Shown in pieces: positions 25,766 to 39,664 of a stretch of 64,000 nucleotides of DNA (the first letter of the stretch is position 1; each line of letters begins with the position of its first letter). The notes below the pieces were generated by a model. The model did no database searches. It saw only the letters and a list, made by a program, of their open reading frames with translations, and was not told the DNA's origin. The stretch comes from Vespa crabro. Lineage: Eukaryota; Arthropoda; Insecta; Hymenoptera; Vespidae. The position numbers and the translations under genes are program-made. Location of the stretch: assembly GCF_910589235.1 (NCBI RefSeq), contig NC_060956.1, positions 12,430,999 to 12,494,998 on the forward strand. Direction: 5' to 3'.

Positions 25766-26104
25766 GTTAAGACATCAATTCCAAGATAGAAAAGATTTTT
25801 GATCTTCTGAAATACAATGTCCGAATCGATTGGTAACATTTTTCAAACTGTGGAACGAGTATTTTCACTGTTTTCATGATAATATTTCCGCATATAGCGA
25901 AATTCACATGTGTTGTTCAGTTTTCTCGATAATTTTCATGTTAAAGCACGTATTTAAAAATAGTCGGAAAGAAATATTCTAGTTTCATTCTTTATTCTGC
26001 ATCGAAAGTATATAAAATCATTGAAATTGAATGTGATTTAAACCTTTCTTTTTTCGACGATACGCCTTTATGAGCATAAAATCGTATATACGATATGAAA
26101 CAAT
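25766..26104 (+). repeat. Representative D'-type monomer (first D' in window)
   Basis: D' is a D derivative with GAGTATTTTCACTG, CATGATAATATTTCC, GCGAAATTCACATGTG and CACGTATTTAAAAATAG. Its 3' end is GCATCGAAAGTATAT, GTGATTTAAACC and TTTCTTTTTTCGACG. D' usually follows C. A sub-form, D'f, has GCGTCGAAAGTTTAT and GTGATTTCAACC and nearly always follows B4 (starts 26783, 34580, 37631, 45428, 48818, 52547). Confidence 0.88.
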
Positions 26105-26443
26105 GTTAATACATCAATACCAAGATAAAAAGGATGTTTGATCTTCTGAAATACCATGTCTGAATAGATTGGTAACATTTTTCGTACTGTTGTCCGGGAA
26201 AATTCATTGTTTTCACCATTTTACCTCAGCATATAGCGAAATTCGCATATGTCGATCAGGTTTCTCATTAATTATCATGTTAAAGCACGCATTTACACAT
26301 AGTCGGAAAGATATAATCTAGTTTCATTCTTTATTCTGCGTCGAAAGTATATAAAATCATTGAAATTGAATGAGATTTCAACCTTTCATTTTTCGACGAT
26401 ACGCCTTTATGAGCATAAAATCGTATATACGTTATGAAACAAT
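26105..26443 (+). repeat. Representative E-type monomer (B/C recombinant, first in window)
   Basis: The front is B: GTTAATAC, GTACTGTTGTCCGGG, TACCTCAGC and GAAATTCGCATATGTCG. From 26267 on the back is C-like: CTCATTAATTATC, then GTTAAAGCACGCATTTACACA and AAAGATATAATC. The crossover lies in 26250-26266, where B and C are identical. The G in AAAGCACG is the D state. Twenty plain E copies and five fused-start copies (E') occur from 26105 to 54241, and none elsewhere. E1 copies (usually before B4) end TACGTTATG. E2 copies (before C) end TACGATATG. Confidence 0.88.
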
Positions 26444-26782
26444 GTTAATACATCAATACCAAGATAAAAAGGATGTTTGATCTTCTGAAATACCATGTCT
26501 GAATAGATTGGTAACATTTTTCGTACTGTTGTCCGGGAAAATTCATTGTTTTCACCATTTTACCTCAGCATATAGCGAAATTCTCATATGTCGATCAGGT
26601 TTCTCGATAATTATCATGCTACAACACGTATTAACGCATAGTCGGAAAGAAATATTCTAGTTTCATTCTTTATTCTACGTCGAAAAAATATAAAATCATT
26701 GAAATTGAATGTGATTTCAACCTTTCATTTTTCGACGATACAACTTTATGAGCATAAAATCGTATATTGGATATGAAACAAA
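26444..26782 (+). repeat. Representative B4-type monomer
   Basis: B4 is a B monomer marked by GAAATTCTCATATG (T for G). Its 3' end combines the B3 marks TATTCTACGTCG and GTGATTTCAACC with the B1-like ACGATACAAC and ATTGGATATGAAACAAA. It occurs only in the E-containing zone, plus one similar copy at 58697 that lacks the TCATATG mark. It normally lies between E1 and D'f. Confidence 0.85.
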
Positions 26783-27799
26783 GTTAAGACATCAATTCCA
26801 AGATAGAAAAGATTTTTGATCTTCTGAAATACAATGTCCGAATCGATTGGTAACATTTTTCAAACTGTGGAACGAGTATTTTCACTGTTTTCATGATAAT
26901 ATTTCCGCATATAGCGAAATTCACATGTGTTGTTCAGTTTTCTCGATAATTTTCATGTTAAAGCACGTATTTAAGAATAGTCGGAAAGAAATATTCTAGT
27001 TTCATTCTTTATTCTGCGTCGAAAGTTTATAAAATCATTGAAATTGAATGTGATTTCAACCTTTCATTTTTCGACGATACGCCTTTATGAGCATAAAATC
27101 GTATATACGATATGAAACAATGTTAATACATCAATACCAAGATAAAAAGGATGTTTGATCTTCTGAAATACCATGTCTGAATAGATTGGTAACATTTTTC
27201 GTACTGTTGTCCGGGAAAATTCATTGTTTTCACCATTTTACCTCAGCATATAGCGAAATTCGCATATGTCGATCAGGTTTCTCATTAATTATCATGTTAA
27301 AGCACGCATTTACACATAGTCGGAAAGATATAATCTAGTTTCATTCTTTATTCTGCGTCGAAAGTATATAAAATCATTGAAATTGAATGAGATTTCAACC
27401 TTTCATTTTTCGACGATACGCCTTTATGAGCATAAAATCGTATATACGATATGAAACAAAGTTAAGACATCAATTCCAAGATAGAAAAGATTTTTGATCT
27501 TCTGAAATACAATGTCCGAATAGATTGGTAACATTTTTCAAACAGTGGAACGAGTATTTTCACTGTTTTCATGATAATATTTCCGCATATAGCGGAATTC
27601 GCATGTGTCGATCAGGTTTCTCATTAATTATCATGTTAAAACACGCATTTACACATAGTCGGAAAGATATAATCTAGTTTCATTCTTTATTCTGCGTCGA
27701 AAGTATATAAAATCATTGAAATTGAATGAGATTTCAACCTTTCGTTTTTCGACGATACAACTTTATGAGCATAAAATCGTATATTGGATATGAAACAAA

Positions 27800-29155
27800 G
27801 TTAAGACATCAATTCCAAGATAGAAAAGATTTTTGATCTTCTGAAATACAATGTCCGAATCGATTGGTAACTTTTTTCAAACTGTGGAACGAGTAATTTC
27901 ACTGTTTTCAGGATAATATTTCCGCATATAGCGAAATTTACATGTGTTGTTCAGTTTTCTCGATAATTTTCATGTTAAAGCACGTAATTAAAAATAGTCG
28001 GAAAGAAATATTCTAGTTTCATTCTTTATTCTGCGTCGAAAGTATATAAAATCATTGAAATTGAATGAGATTTCAACCTTTCGTTTTTCGACGATACGCC
28101 TTTATGAGCATAAAATCGTATATTGGATATGAAACAAAGTTAAGACATCAATTCCAAGATAGAAAAGATTTTTGATCTTCTGAAATACAATGTCTGAATC
28201 GATTGGTAACATTTTTCAAACTGTTGTACGAGTAAGTTCAAAGATTTCACCATTTTATCTCAGCATATAGCGAAAAACGCATATGTCGATCAGGTTTCTC
28301 GATAATTATCATGTTACAACACATATTTACGCATAGTCGGAAAGATATAATCTAGTTTCATTCTTTATTCTGCGTCGAAAAAATATAAAATCATTGAAAT
28401 TGAATGTGATTTCAACCTTTCATTTTTCGACGATACGCCTTTATGAGCATAAAATTGTATATACGATATGAAACAATGTTAATACATCAATACCAAGATA
28501 AAAAGGATGTTTGATATTCTGAAATACAATGTCTGAATAGATTGGTAACATTTTTCGTACTGTTGTCCGGGAAAATTCATTGTTTTCACCATTTTACCTC
28601 AGCATATAGCGAAATTCGCATATGTCGATCAGGTTTCTCGATAATTATCATGCTACAACACGTATTAACGCATAGTCGGAAATAAATATTCTAGTTTCAT
28701 TCTTTATTCTGCGTCGAAAAAATATAAAATCATTGAAATTGAATGTGATTTTAACCTTTCATTTTTCGACGATACGCCTTTATGAGCATAAAATCGTATA
28801 TACGATATGAAACAATGTTAATACATCAATACCAAGATAAAAAGGATGTTTGATCTTCTGAAATACCATGTCTGAATAGATTGGTAACATTTTTCGTACT
28901 GTTGTCCGGGAAAATTCATTGTTTTCACCATTTTACCTCAGCATATAGCGAAATTCGCATATGTCGATCAGGTTTCTCGATAATTATCATGCTACAACAC
29001 GTATTAACGCATAGTCGGAAAGAAATATTCTAGTTTCATTCTTTATTCTGCGTCGAAAGTATATAAAATCATTGAAATTGAATGAGATTTCAACCTTTCG
29101 TTTTTCGACGATACAACTTTATGAGCATAAAATCGTATATTGGATATGAAACAAA
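27800..29155 (+). repeat. Head of duplication copy 2: D-A-B2-B1 (monomers 83-86)
   Basis: The four monomers repeat the order at 23054-24409. The D at 27800 retains the old AACTTTTTTC state although it follows a C (27461). In copy 2 of the unit the C at 35258 is followed by D'. That class mismatch marks the duplication joint at about 27800. B2 (28478) has a private TTGATATTCTG. Confidence 0.82.
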
Positions 29156-32100
29156 GTTAAGACATCAATTCCAAGATAGAAAAGATTTTTGATCTTCTGA
29201 AATACAATGTCCGAATCGATTGGTAACTTTTTTCAAACTGTGGAACGAGTAATTTCACTGTTTTCAGGATAATATTTCCGCATATAGCGAAATTTACATG
29301 TGTTGTTCAGTTTTCTCGATAATTTTCATGTTAAAGCACGTAATTAAAAATAGTCGGAAAGAAATATTCTAGTTTCATTCTTTATTCTGCGTCGAAAGTA
29401 TATAAAATCATTGAAATTGAATGAGATTTCAACCTTTCGTTTTAAGACGATACGCCTTTATGAGCATAAAATCGTATATTGGATATGAAACAAAGTTAAG
29501 ACATCAATTCCAAGATAGAAAAGATTTTTGATCTTCTGAAATACAATGTCTGAATCGATTGGTAACATTTTTCAAACTGTTGTACGAGTAAGTTCAAAGA
29601 TTTCACCATTTTATCTCAGCATATAGCGAAAAACGCATATGTCGATCAGGTTTCTCGATAATTATCATGTTACAACACATATTTACGCATAGTCGGAAAG
29701 ATATAATCTAGTTTCATTCTTTATTCTGTGTCGAAAAAATATAAAATCATTGAAATTGAATGTGATTTCATCCTTTCATTTTTCGACGATACGCCTTTAT
29801 GAGCATAAAATTGTATATACGATATGAAACAATGTTAATACATCAATACCAAGATAAAAAAGATGTTTGATCTTATGAAATACCATGTCTGAATAGATTG
29901 GTAACATTTTTCGTACTGTTGTCCGGGAAAATTCATTGTTTTCACCATTTTACCTCAGCATATAGCGAAATTCGCATATGTCGATCAGGTTTCTCGATAA
30001 TTATCATGCTACAACACGTATTAACGCATAGTCGGAAAGAAATATTCTAGTTTCATTCTTTATTCTACGTCGAAAAAATATAAAATCATTGAAATTGAAT
30101 GTGATTTCAACCTTTCATTTTTCGACGATACGCCTTTATGAGCATAAAATCGTATATACGATATGAAACAAAGTTAAGACATCAATTCCAAGATAGAAAA
30201 GATTTTTGATCTTCTGAAATACAATGTCCGAATCGATTGGTAACTTTTTTCAAACTGTGGAACGAGTAATTTCACTGTTTTCAGGATAATATTTCCGCAT
30301 ATAGCGAAATTTACATGTGTTGTTCAGTTTTCTCGATAATTTTCATGTTAAAGCACGTAATTAAAAATAGTCGGAAAGAAATATTCTAGTTTCATTCTTT
30401 ATTCTGCGTCGAAAGTATATAAAATCATTGAAATTGAATGAGATTTCAACCTTTCGTTTTAAGACGATACGCCTTTATGAGCATAAAATCGTATATTGGA
30501 TATGAAACAAAGTTAAGACATCAATTCCAAGATAGAAAAGATTTTTGATCTTCTGAAATACAATGTCTGAATCGATTGGTAACATTTTTCAAACTGTTGT
30601 ACGAGTAAGTTCAAAGATTTCACCATTTTATCTCAGCATATAGCGAAAAACGCATATGTCGATCAGGTTTCTCGATAATTATCATGTTACAACACGTTTT
30701 TACGCATAGTCGGAAAGATATAATCTAGTTTCATTCTTTATTCTGTGTCGAAAAAATATAAAATCATTGAAATTGAATGTGATTTCATCCTTTCATTTTT
30801 CGACGATACGCCTTTATGAGCATAAAATTGTATATACGATATGAAACAATGTTAATACATCAATACCAAGATAAAAAGGATGTTTGATCTTCTGAAATAC
30901 CATGTCTGAATAGATTGGTAACATTTTTCGTACTGTTGTCCGGGAAAATTCATTGTTTTCACCATTTTACCTCAGCATATAGCGAAATTCGCATATGTCG
31001 ATCAGGTTTCTCGATAATTATCATGCTACAACACGTATTAACGCATAGTCGGAAAGAAATATTCTAGTTTCATTCTTTATTCTACGTCGAAAAAATATAA
31101 AATCATTGAAATTGAATGTGATTTCAACCTTTCATTTTTCGACGATACGCCTTTATGAGCATAAAATCGTATATACGATATGAAACAAAGTTAAGACATC
31201 AATTCCAAGATAGAAAAGATTTTTGATCTTCTGAAATACAATGTCCGAATCGATTGGTAACTTTTTTCAAACTGTGGAACGAGTAATTTCACTGTTTTCA
31301 GGATAATATTTCCGCATATAGCGAAATTTACATGTGTTGTTCAGTTTTCTCGATAATTTTCATGTTAAAGCACGTAATTAAAAATAGTCGGAAAGAAATA
31401 TTCTAGTTTCATTCTTTATTCTGCGTCGAAAGTATATAAAATCATTGAAATTGAATGAGATTTCAACCTTTCGTTTTAAGACGATACGCCTTTATGAGCA
31501 TAAAATCGTATATTGGATATGAAACAAAGTTAAGACATCAATTCCAAGATAGAAAAGATTTTTGATCTTCTGAAATACAATGTCCGAATCGATTGGTAAC
31601 ATTTTTCAAACTGTTGTACGAGTAAGTTCAAAGATTTCACCATTTTATCTCAGCATATAGCGAAAAACGCATATGTCGATCAGGTTTCTCGATAATTATC
31701 ATGTTACAACACATATTTACGCATAGTCGGAAAGATATAATCTAGTTTCATTCTTTATTCTGCGTCGAAAAAATATAAAATCATTGAAATTGAATGTGAT
31801 TTCAACCTTTCATTTTTCGACGATACGCCTTTATGAGCATAAAATTGTATATACGATATGAAACAATGTTAATACATCAATACCAAGATAAAAAGGATGT
31901 TTGATCTTCTGAAATACCATGTCTGAATAGATTGGTAACATTTTTCGTACTGTTGTCCGGGAAAATTCATTGTTTTCACCATTTTACCTCAGCATATAGC
32001 GAAATTCGCATATGTCGATCAGGTTTCTCGATAATTATCATGCTACAACACGTATTAACGCATAGTCGGAAAGAAATATTCTAGTTTCATTCTTTATTCT

Positions 32101-33223
32101 ACGTCGAAAAAATATAAAATCATTGAAATTGAATGTGATTTCAACCTTTCATTTTTCGACGATACGCCTTTATGAGCATAAAATCGTATATACGATATGA
32201 AACAAAGTTAAGACATCAATTCCAAGATAGAAAAGATTTTTGATCTTCTGAAATACAATGTCCGAATCGATTGGTAACTTTTTTCAAACTGTGGAAAGAG
32301 TAATTTCACTGTTTTCAGGATAATATTTCCGCATATAGCGAAATTTACATGTGTTGTTCAGTTTTCTCGATAATTTTCATGTTAAAGCACGTAATTAAAA
32401 ATAGTCGGAAAGAAATATTCTAGTTTCATTCTTTATTCTGCGTCGAAAGTATATAAAATCATTGAAATTGAATGAGATTTCAACCTTTCGTTTTAAGACG
32501 ATACGCCTTTATGAGCATAAAATCGTATATTGGATATGAAACAAAGTTAAGACATCAATTCCAAGATAGAAAAGATTTTTGATCTTCTGAAATACAATGT
32601 CTGAATCGATTGGTAACATTTTTCAAACTGTTGTACGAGTAAGTTCAAAGATTTCACCATTTTATCTCAGCATATAGCGAAAAACGCATATGTCGATCAG
32701 GTTTCTCGATAATTATCATGTTACAACACATATTTACGCATAGTCGGAAAGATATAATCTAGTTTCATTCTTTATTCTGCGTCGAAAAAATATAAAATCA
32801 TTGAAATTGAATGTGATTTCAACCTTTCATTTTTCGACGATACGCCTTTATGAGCATAAAATTGTATATACGATATGAAACAATGTTAATACATCAATAC
32901 CAAGATAAAAAGGATGTTTGATCTTCTGAAATACCATGTCTGAATAGATTGGTAACATTTTTCGTACTGTTGTCCGGGAAAATTCATTGTTTTCACCATT
33001 TTACCTCAGCATATAGCGAAATTCGCATATGTCGATCAGGTTTCTCGATAATTATCATGCTACAACACGTATTAACGCATAGTCGGAAAGAAATATTCTA
33101 GTTTCATTCTTTATTCTACGTCGAAAAAATATAAAATCATTGAAATTGAATGTGATTTCAACCTTTCATTTTTCGACGATACGCCTTTATGAGCATAAAA
33201 TCGTATATACGATATGAAACAAA
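29156..33223 (+). repeat. Amplified D-A-B3 trimer, four copies
   Basis: D starts are 29156, 30173, 31190 and 32207, period 1017 bp. All four D monomers carry CGTTTTAAGACGATACG (AAG replacing TCG; near 29440, 30457, 31474 and 32491), a mark seen nowhere else in the window. The A monomers at 29495 and 30512 also share TATTCTGTGTCG and TTTCATCC. Three of these trimers are extra relative to 23054-27799, which accounts exactly for the 9-monomer difference between 14 and 23. Confidence 0.9.
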
Positions 33224-35257
33224 GTTAAGACATCAATTCCAAGATAGAAAAGATTTTTGATCTTCAGAAATACAATGTCCGAATAGATTGGTAACATTTT
33301 TCAAACAGTGGAACGAGTATTTTCACTGTTTTCATGATAATATTTCCGCATATAGCGGAATTCGCATGTGTCGATCAGGTTTCTCATTAATTATCATGTT
33401 AAAACACGCATTTACACATAGTCGGAAAGATATAATCTAGTTTCATTCTTTATTCTGCGTCGAAAGTATATAAAATCATTGAAATTGAATGAGATTTCAA
33501 CCTTTCGTTTTTCGACGATACAACTTTATGAGCATAAAATCGTATATTGGATATGAAACAAAGTTAAGACATCAATTCCAAGATAGAAAAGATTTTTGAT
33601 CTTCTGAAATACAATGTCCGAATAGATTGGTAACATTTTTCAAACTGTGGAACGAGTATTTTCACTGTTTTCATGATAATATTTCCGCATATAGCGAAAT
33701 TCACATGTGTTGTTCAGTTTTCTCGATAATTTTCATGTTAAAGCACGTATTTAAAAATAGTCGGAAAGAAATATTCTAGTTTCATTCTTTATTCTGCATC
33801 GAAAGTATATAAAATCATTGAAATTGAATGTGATTTAAACCTTTCTTTTTTCGACGATACGCCTTTATGAGCATAAAATCGTATATACGATATGAAACAA
33901 TGTTAATACATCAATACCAAGATAAAAAGGATGTTTGATCTTCTGAAATACCATGTCTGAATAGATTGGTAACATTTTTCGTACTGTTGTCCGGGAAAAT
34001 TCATTGTTTTCACCATTTTACCTCAGCATATAGCGAAATTCGCATATGTCGATCAGGTTTCTCATTAATTATCATGTTAAAGCACGCATTTACACATAGT
34101 CGGAAAGATATAATCTAGTTTCATTCTTTATTCTGCGTCGAAAGTATATAAAATCATTGAAATTGAATGAGATTTCAACCTTTCATTTTTCGACGATACG
34201 CCTTTATGAGCATAAAATCGTATATACGTTATGAAACAATGTTAATACATCAATACCAAGATAAAAAGGATGTTTGATCTTCTGAAATACCATGTCTGAA
34301 TAGATTGGTAACATTTTTCGTACTGTTGTCCGGGAAAATTCATTGTTTTCACCATTTTACCTCAGCATATAGCGAAATTCTCATATGTCGATCAGGTTTC
34401 TCGATAATTATCATGCTACAACACGTATTAACGCATAGTCGGAAAGAAATATTCTAGTTTCATTCTTTATTCTACGTCGAAAAAATATAAAATCATTGAA
34501 ATTGAATGTGATTTCAACCTTTCATTTTTCGACGATACAACTTTATGAGCATAAAATCGTATATTGGATATGAAACAAAGTTAAGACATCAATTCCAAGA
34601 TAGAAAAGATTTTTGATCTTCTGAAATACAATGTCCGAATCGATTGGTAACATTTTTCAAACTGTGGAACGAGTATTTTCACTGTTTTCATGATAATATT
34701 TCCGCATATAGCGAAATTCACATGTGTTGTTCAGTTTTCTCGATAATTTTCATGTTAAAGCACGTATTTAAAAATAGTCGGAAAGAAATATTCTAGTTTC
34801 ATTCTTTATTCTGCGTCGAAAGTTTATAAAATCATTGAAATTGAATGTGATTTCAACCTTTCATTTTTCGACGATACGCCTTTATGAGCATAAAATCGTA
34901 TATACGATATGAAACAATGTTAATACATCAATACCAAGATAAAAAGGATGTTTGATCTTCTGAAATACCATGTCTGAATAGATTGGTAACATTTTTCGTA
35001 CTGTTGTCCGGGAAAATTCATTGTTTTCACCATTTTACCTCAGCATATAGCAAAATTCGCATATGTCGATCAGGTTTCTCATTAATTATCATGTTAAAGC
35101 ACGCATTTACACATAGTCGGAAAGATATAATCTAGTTTCATTCTTTATTCTGCGTCGAAAGTATATAAAATCATTGAAATTGAATGAGATTTCAACCTTT
35201 CATTTTTCGACGATACGCCTTTATGAGCATAAAATCGTATATACGATATGAAACAAA
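33224..35257 (+). repeat. Right-zone hexamer HOR, copy 2
   Basis: C (33224, GATCTTCAGAAATAC), D' (33563), E1 (33902), B4 (34241), D'f (34580) and E2 (34919). It is near-identical to 25427-27460. Differences include CCGAATAG for CCGAATCG in D' and AGCAAAATTC in E2. It opens the long A-free zone. Confidence 0.88.
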
Positions 35258-36274
35258 GTTAAGACATCAATTCCAAGATAGAAAAGATTTTTGATCTTCT
35301 GAAATACAATGTCCGAATAGATTGGTAACATTTTTCAAACAGTGGAACGAGTATTTTCACTGTTTTCATGATAATATTTCCGCATATAGCGGAATTCGCA
35401 TGTGTCGATCAGGTTTCTCATTAATTATCATGTTAAAACACGCATTTACACATAGTCGGAAAGATATAATCTAGTTTCATTCTTTATTCTGCGTCGAAAG
35501 TATATAAAATCATTGAAATTGAATGAGATTTCAACCTTTCGTTTTTCGACGATACAACTTTATGAGCATAAAATCGTATATTGGATATGAAACAAAGTTA
35601 AGACATCAATTCCAAGATAGAAAAGATTTTTGATCTTCTGAAATACAATGTCCGAATCGATTGGTAACATTTTTCAAACTGTGGAACGAGTATTTTCACT
35701 GTTTTCATGATAATATTTCCGCATATAGCGAAATTCACATGTGTTGTTCAGTTTTCTCGATAATTATCATGTTAAAGCACGTATTTAAAAATAGTCGGAA
35801 AGAAATATTCTAGTTTCATTCTTTATTCTGCGTCGAAAGTATATAAAATCATTGAAATTGAATGTGATTTAAACCTTTCTTTTTTCGACGATACGCCTTT
35901 ATGAGCATAAAATCGTATATACGATATGAAACAATGTTAATACATCAATACCAAGATAAAAAGGATGTTTGATCTTCTGAAATACCATGTCTGAATAGAT
36001 TGGTAACATTTTTCGTACTGTTGTCCGGGAAAATTCATTGTTTTCACCATTTTACCTCAGCATATAGCAAAATTCGCATATGTCGATCAGGTTTCTCATT
36101 AATTATCATGTTAAAGCACGCATTTACACATAGTCGGAAAGATATAATCTAGTTTCATTCTTTATTCTGCGTCGAAAGTATATAAAATCATTGAAATTGA
36201 ATGAGATTTCAACCTTTCATTTTTCGACGATACGCCTTTATGAGCATAAAATCGTATATACGATATGAAACAAA
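35258..36274 (+). repeat. C-D'-E2 half-unit
   Basis: Starts are 35258 C, 35597 D' (TCGATAATTATC, with GCGTCGAAAG instead of GCATCG) and 35936 E2 (AGCAAAATTC, shared with the preceding E2 at 34919). It is a three-monomer (1017-bp) partial of the hexamer. Confidence 0.83.
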
Positions 36275-38308
36275 GTTAAGACATCAATTCCAAGATAGAA
36301 AAGATTTTTGATCTTCTGAAATACAATGTCCGAATAGATTGGTAACATTTTTCAAACAGTGGAACGAGTATTTTCACTGTTTTCATGATAATATTTCCGC
36401 ATATAGCGGAATTCGCATGTGTCGATCAGGTTTCTCATTAATTATCATGTTAAAACACGCATTTACACATAGTCGGAAAGATATAATCTAGTTTCATTCT
36501 TTATTCTGCGTCGAAAGTATATAAAATCATTGAAATTGAATGAGATTTCAACCTTTCGTTTTTCGACGATACAACTTTATGAGCATAAAATCGTATATTG
36601 GATATGAAACAAAGTTAAGACATCAATTCCAAGATAGAAAAGATTTTTGATCTTCTGAAATACAATGTCCGAATCGATTGGTAACATTTTTCAAACTGTG
36701 GAACGAGTATTTTCACTGTTTTCATGATAATATTTCCGCATATAGCGAAATTCACATGTGTTGTTCAGTTTTCTCGATAATTTTCATGTTAAAGCACGTA
36801 TTTAAAAATAGTCGGAAAGAAATATTCTAGTTTCATTCTTTATTCTGCATCGAAAGTATATAAAATCATTGAAATTGAATGTGATTTAAACCTTTCTTTT
36901 TTCGACGATACGCCTTTATGAGCATAAAATCGTATATACGATATGAAACAATGTTAATACATCAATACCAAGATAAAAAGGATGTTTGATCTTCTGAAAT
37001 ACCATGTCTGAATAGATTGGTAACATTTTTCGTACTGTTGTCCGGGAAAATTCATTGTTTTCACCATTTTACCTCAGCATATAGCGAAATTCGCATATGT
37101 CGATCAGGTTTCTCATTAATTATCATGTTAAAGCACGCATTTACACATAGTCGGAAAGATATAATCTAGTTTCATTCTTTATTCTGCGTCGAAAGTATAT
37201 AAAATCATTGAAATTGAATGAGATTTCAACCTTTCATTTTTCGACGATACGCCTTTATGAGCATAAAATCGTATATACGTTATGAAACAATGTTAATACA
37301 TCAATACCAAGATAAAAAGGATGTTTGATCTTCTGAAATACCATGTCTGAATAGATTGGTAACATTTTTCGTACTGTTGTCCGGGAAAATTCATTGTTTT
37401 CACCATTTTACCTCAGCATATAGCGAAATTCTCATATGTCGATCAGTTTTCTCGATAATTATCATGCTACAACACGTATTAACGCATAGTCGGAAAGAAA
37501 TATTCTAGTTTCATTCTTTATTCTACGTCGAAAAAATATAAAATCATTGAAATTGAATGTGATTTCAACCTTTCATTTTTCGACGATACAACTTTATGAG
37601 CATAAAATCGTATATTGGATATGAAACAAAGTTAAGACATCAATTCCAAGATAGAAAAGATTTTTGATCTTCTGAAATACAATGTCCGAATCGATTGGTA
37701 ACATTTTTCAAACTGTGGAACGAGTATTTTCACTGTTTTCATGATAATATTTCCGCATATAGCGAAATTCACATGTGTTGTTCAGTTTTCTCGATATTTT
37801 TCATGTTAAAGCACGTATTTAAAAATAGTCGGAAAGAAATATTCTAGTTTCATTCTTTATTCTGCGTCGAAAGTTTATAAAATCATTGAAATTGAATGTG
37901 ATTTCAACCTTTCATTTTTCGACGATACGCCTTTATGAGCATAAAATCGTATATACGATATGAAACAATGTTAATACATCAATACCAAGATAAAAAGGAT
38001 GTTTGATCTTCTGAAATACCATGTCTGAATAGATTGGTAACATTTTTCGTACTGTTGTCCGGGAAAATTCATTGTTTTCACCATTTTACCTCAGCATATA
38101 GCGAAATTCGCATATGTCGATCAGGTTTCTCATTAATTATCATGTTAAAGCACGCATTTACACATAGTCGGAAAGATATAATCTAGTTTCATTCTTTATT
38201 CTGCGTCGAAAGTATATAAAATCATTGAAATTGAATGAGATTTCAACCTTTCATTTTTCGACGATACGCCTTTATGAGCATAAAATCGTATATACGATAT
38301 GAAACAAA
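36275..38308 (+). repeat. Right-zone hexamer HOR, copy 3
   Basis: C (36275), D' (36614), E1 (36953, TACGTTATG end), B4 (37292, with CAGTTTTCTCG), D'f (37631, with GATATTTTTC) and E2 (37970). The class order and sub-form marks agree with copies 1 and 2. Confidence 0.88.
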
Positions 38309-39664
38309 GTTAAGACATCAATTCCAAGATAGAAAAGATTTTTGATCTTCTGAAATACAATGTCCGAATAGATTGGTAACATTTTTCAAACAGTGGAACG
38401 AGTATTTTCACTGTTTTCATGATAATATTTCCGCATATAGCGGAATTCGCATGTGTCGATCAGGTTTCTCATTAATTATCATGTTAAAACACGCATTTAC
38501 ACATAGTCGGAAAGATATAATCTAGTTTCATTCTTTATTCTGCGTCGAAAGTATATAAAATCATTGAAATTGAATGTGATTTCAACCTTTCGTTTTTCGA
38601 CGATACAACTTTATGAGCATAAAATCGTATATTGGATATGAAACAAAGTTAAGACATCAATTCCAAGATAGAAAAGATTTTTGATCTTCTGAAATACAAT
38701 GTCCGAATCGATTGGTAACATTTTTCAAACTGTGGAACGAGTATTTTCACTGTTTTCATGATAATATTTCCGCATATAGCGAAATTCACATGTGTTGTTC
38801 AGTTTTCTCGATAATTTTCATGTTAAAGCACGTATTTAAAAATAGTCGGAAAGAAATATTCTAGTTTCATTCTTTATTCTGCATCGAAAGTATATAAAAT
38901 CATTGAAATTGAATGTGATTTAAACCTTTCTTTTTTCGACGATACGCCTTTATGAGCATAAAATCGTATATACGATATGAAACAATGTTAATACATCAAT
39001 ACCAAGATAAAAAGGATGTTTGATCTTCTGAAATACCATGTCTGAATAGATTGGTAACATTTTTCGTACTGTTGTCCGGGAAAATTCATTGTTTTCACCA
39101 TTTTACCTCAGCATATAGCGAAATTCGCATATGTCGATCAGGTTTCTCATTAATTATCATGTTAAAGCACGCATTTACACATAGTCGGAAAGATATAATC
39201 TAGTTTCATTCTTTATTCTGCGTCGAAAGTATATAAAATCATTGAAATTGAATGAGATTTCAACCTTTCATTTTTCGACGATACGCCTTTATGAGCATAA
39301 AATCGTATATACGATATGAAACAATGTTAATACATCAATACCAAGATAAAAAGGATGTTTGATCTTCTGAAATACCATGTCTGAATAGATTGGTAACATT
39401 TTTCGTACTGTTGTCCGGGAAAATTCATTGTTTTCACCATTTTACCTCAGCATATAGCGAAATTCTCATATGTCGATCAGGTTTCTCGATAATTATCATG
39501 CTACAACACGTATTAACGCATAGTCGGAAAGAAATATTCTAGTTTCATTCTTTATTCTACGTCGAAAAAATATAAAATCATTGAAATTGAATGTGATTTC
39601 AACCTTTCATTTTTCGACGATACAACTTTATGAGCATAAAATCGTATATTGGATATGAAACAAA

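Larger units (their letters stand above)
25427..27460 (+). repeat. Right-zone hexamer HOR, copy 1 (C-D'-E1-B4-D'f-E2)
   Basis: Starts are 25427 C, 25766 D', 26105 E1, 26444 B4, 26783 D'f and 27122 E2. It sits as an island inside A-rich territory. It reappears with the same private marks 7797 bp to the right. D'f has a private TTTAAGAATAG. Confidence 0.86.
23054..27799 (+). repeat. 4746-bp duplication, copy 1 (monomers 69-82)
   Basis: The order is D, A, B2, B1, D, A, B3, C, D', E, B4, D'f, E, C. The next monomers (27800 onward) restart the same order D, A, B2, B1, D, A, B3. The C at 25427 carries GATCTTCAGAAATAC, shared only with the C at 33224. The first D here also closes the trimer zone to the left. 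This unit holds the only D'/E/B4 monomers left of 33224. Confidence 0.84.
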
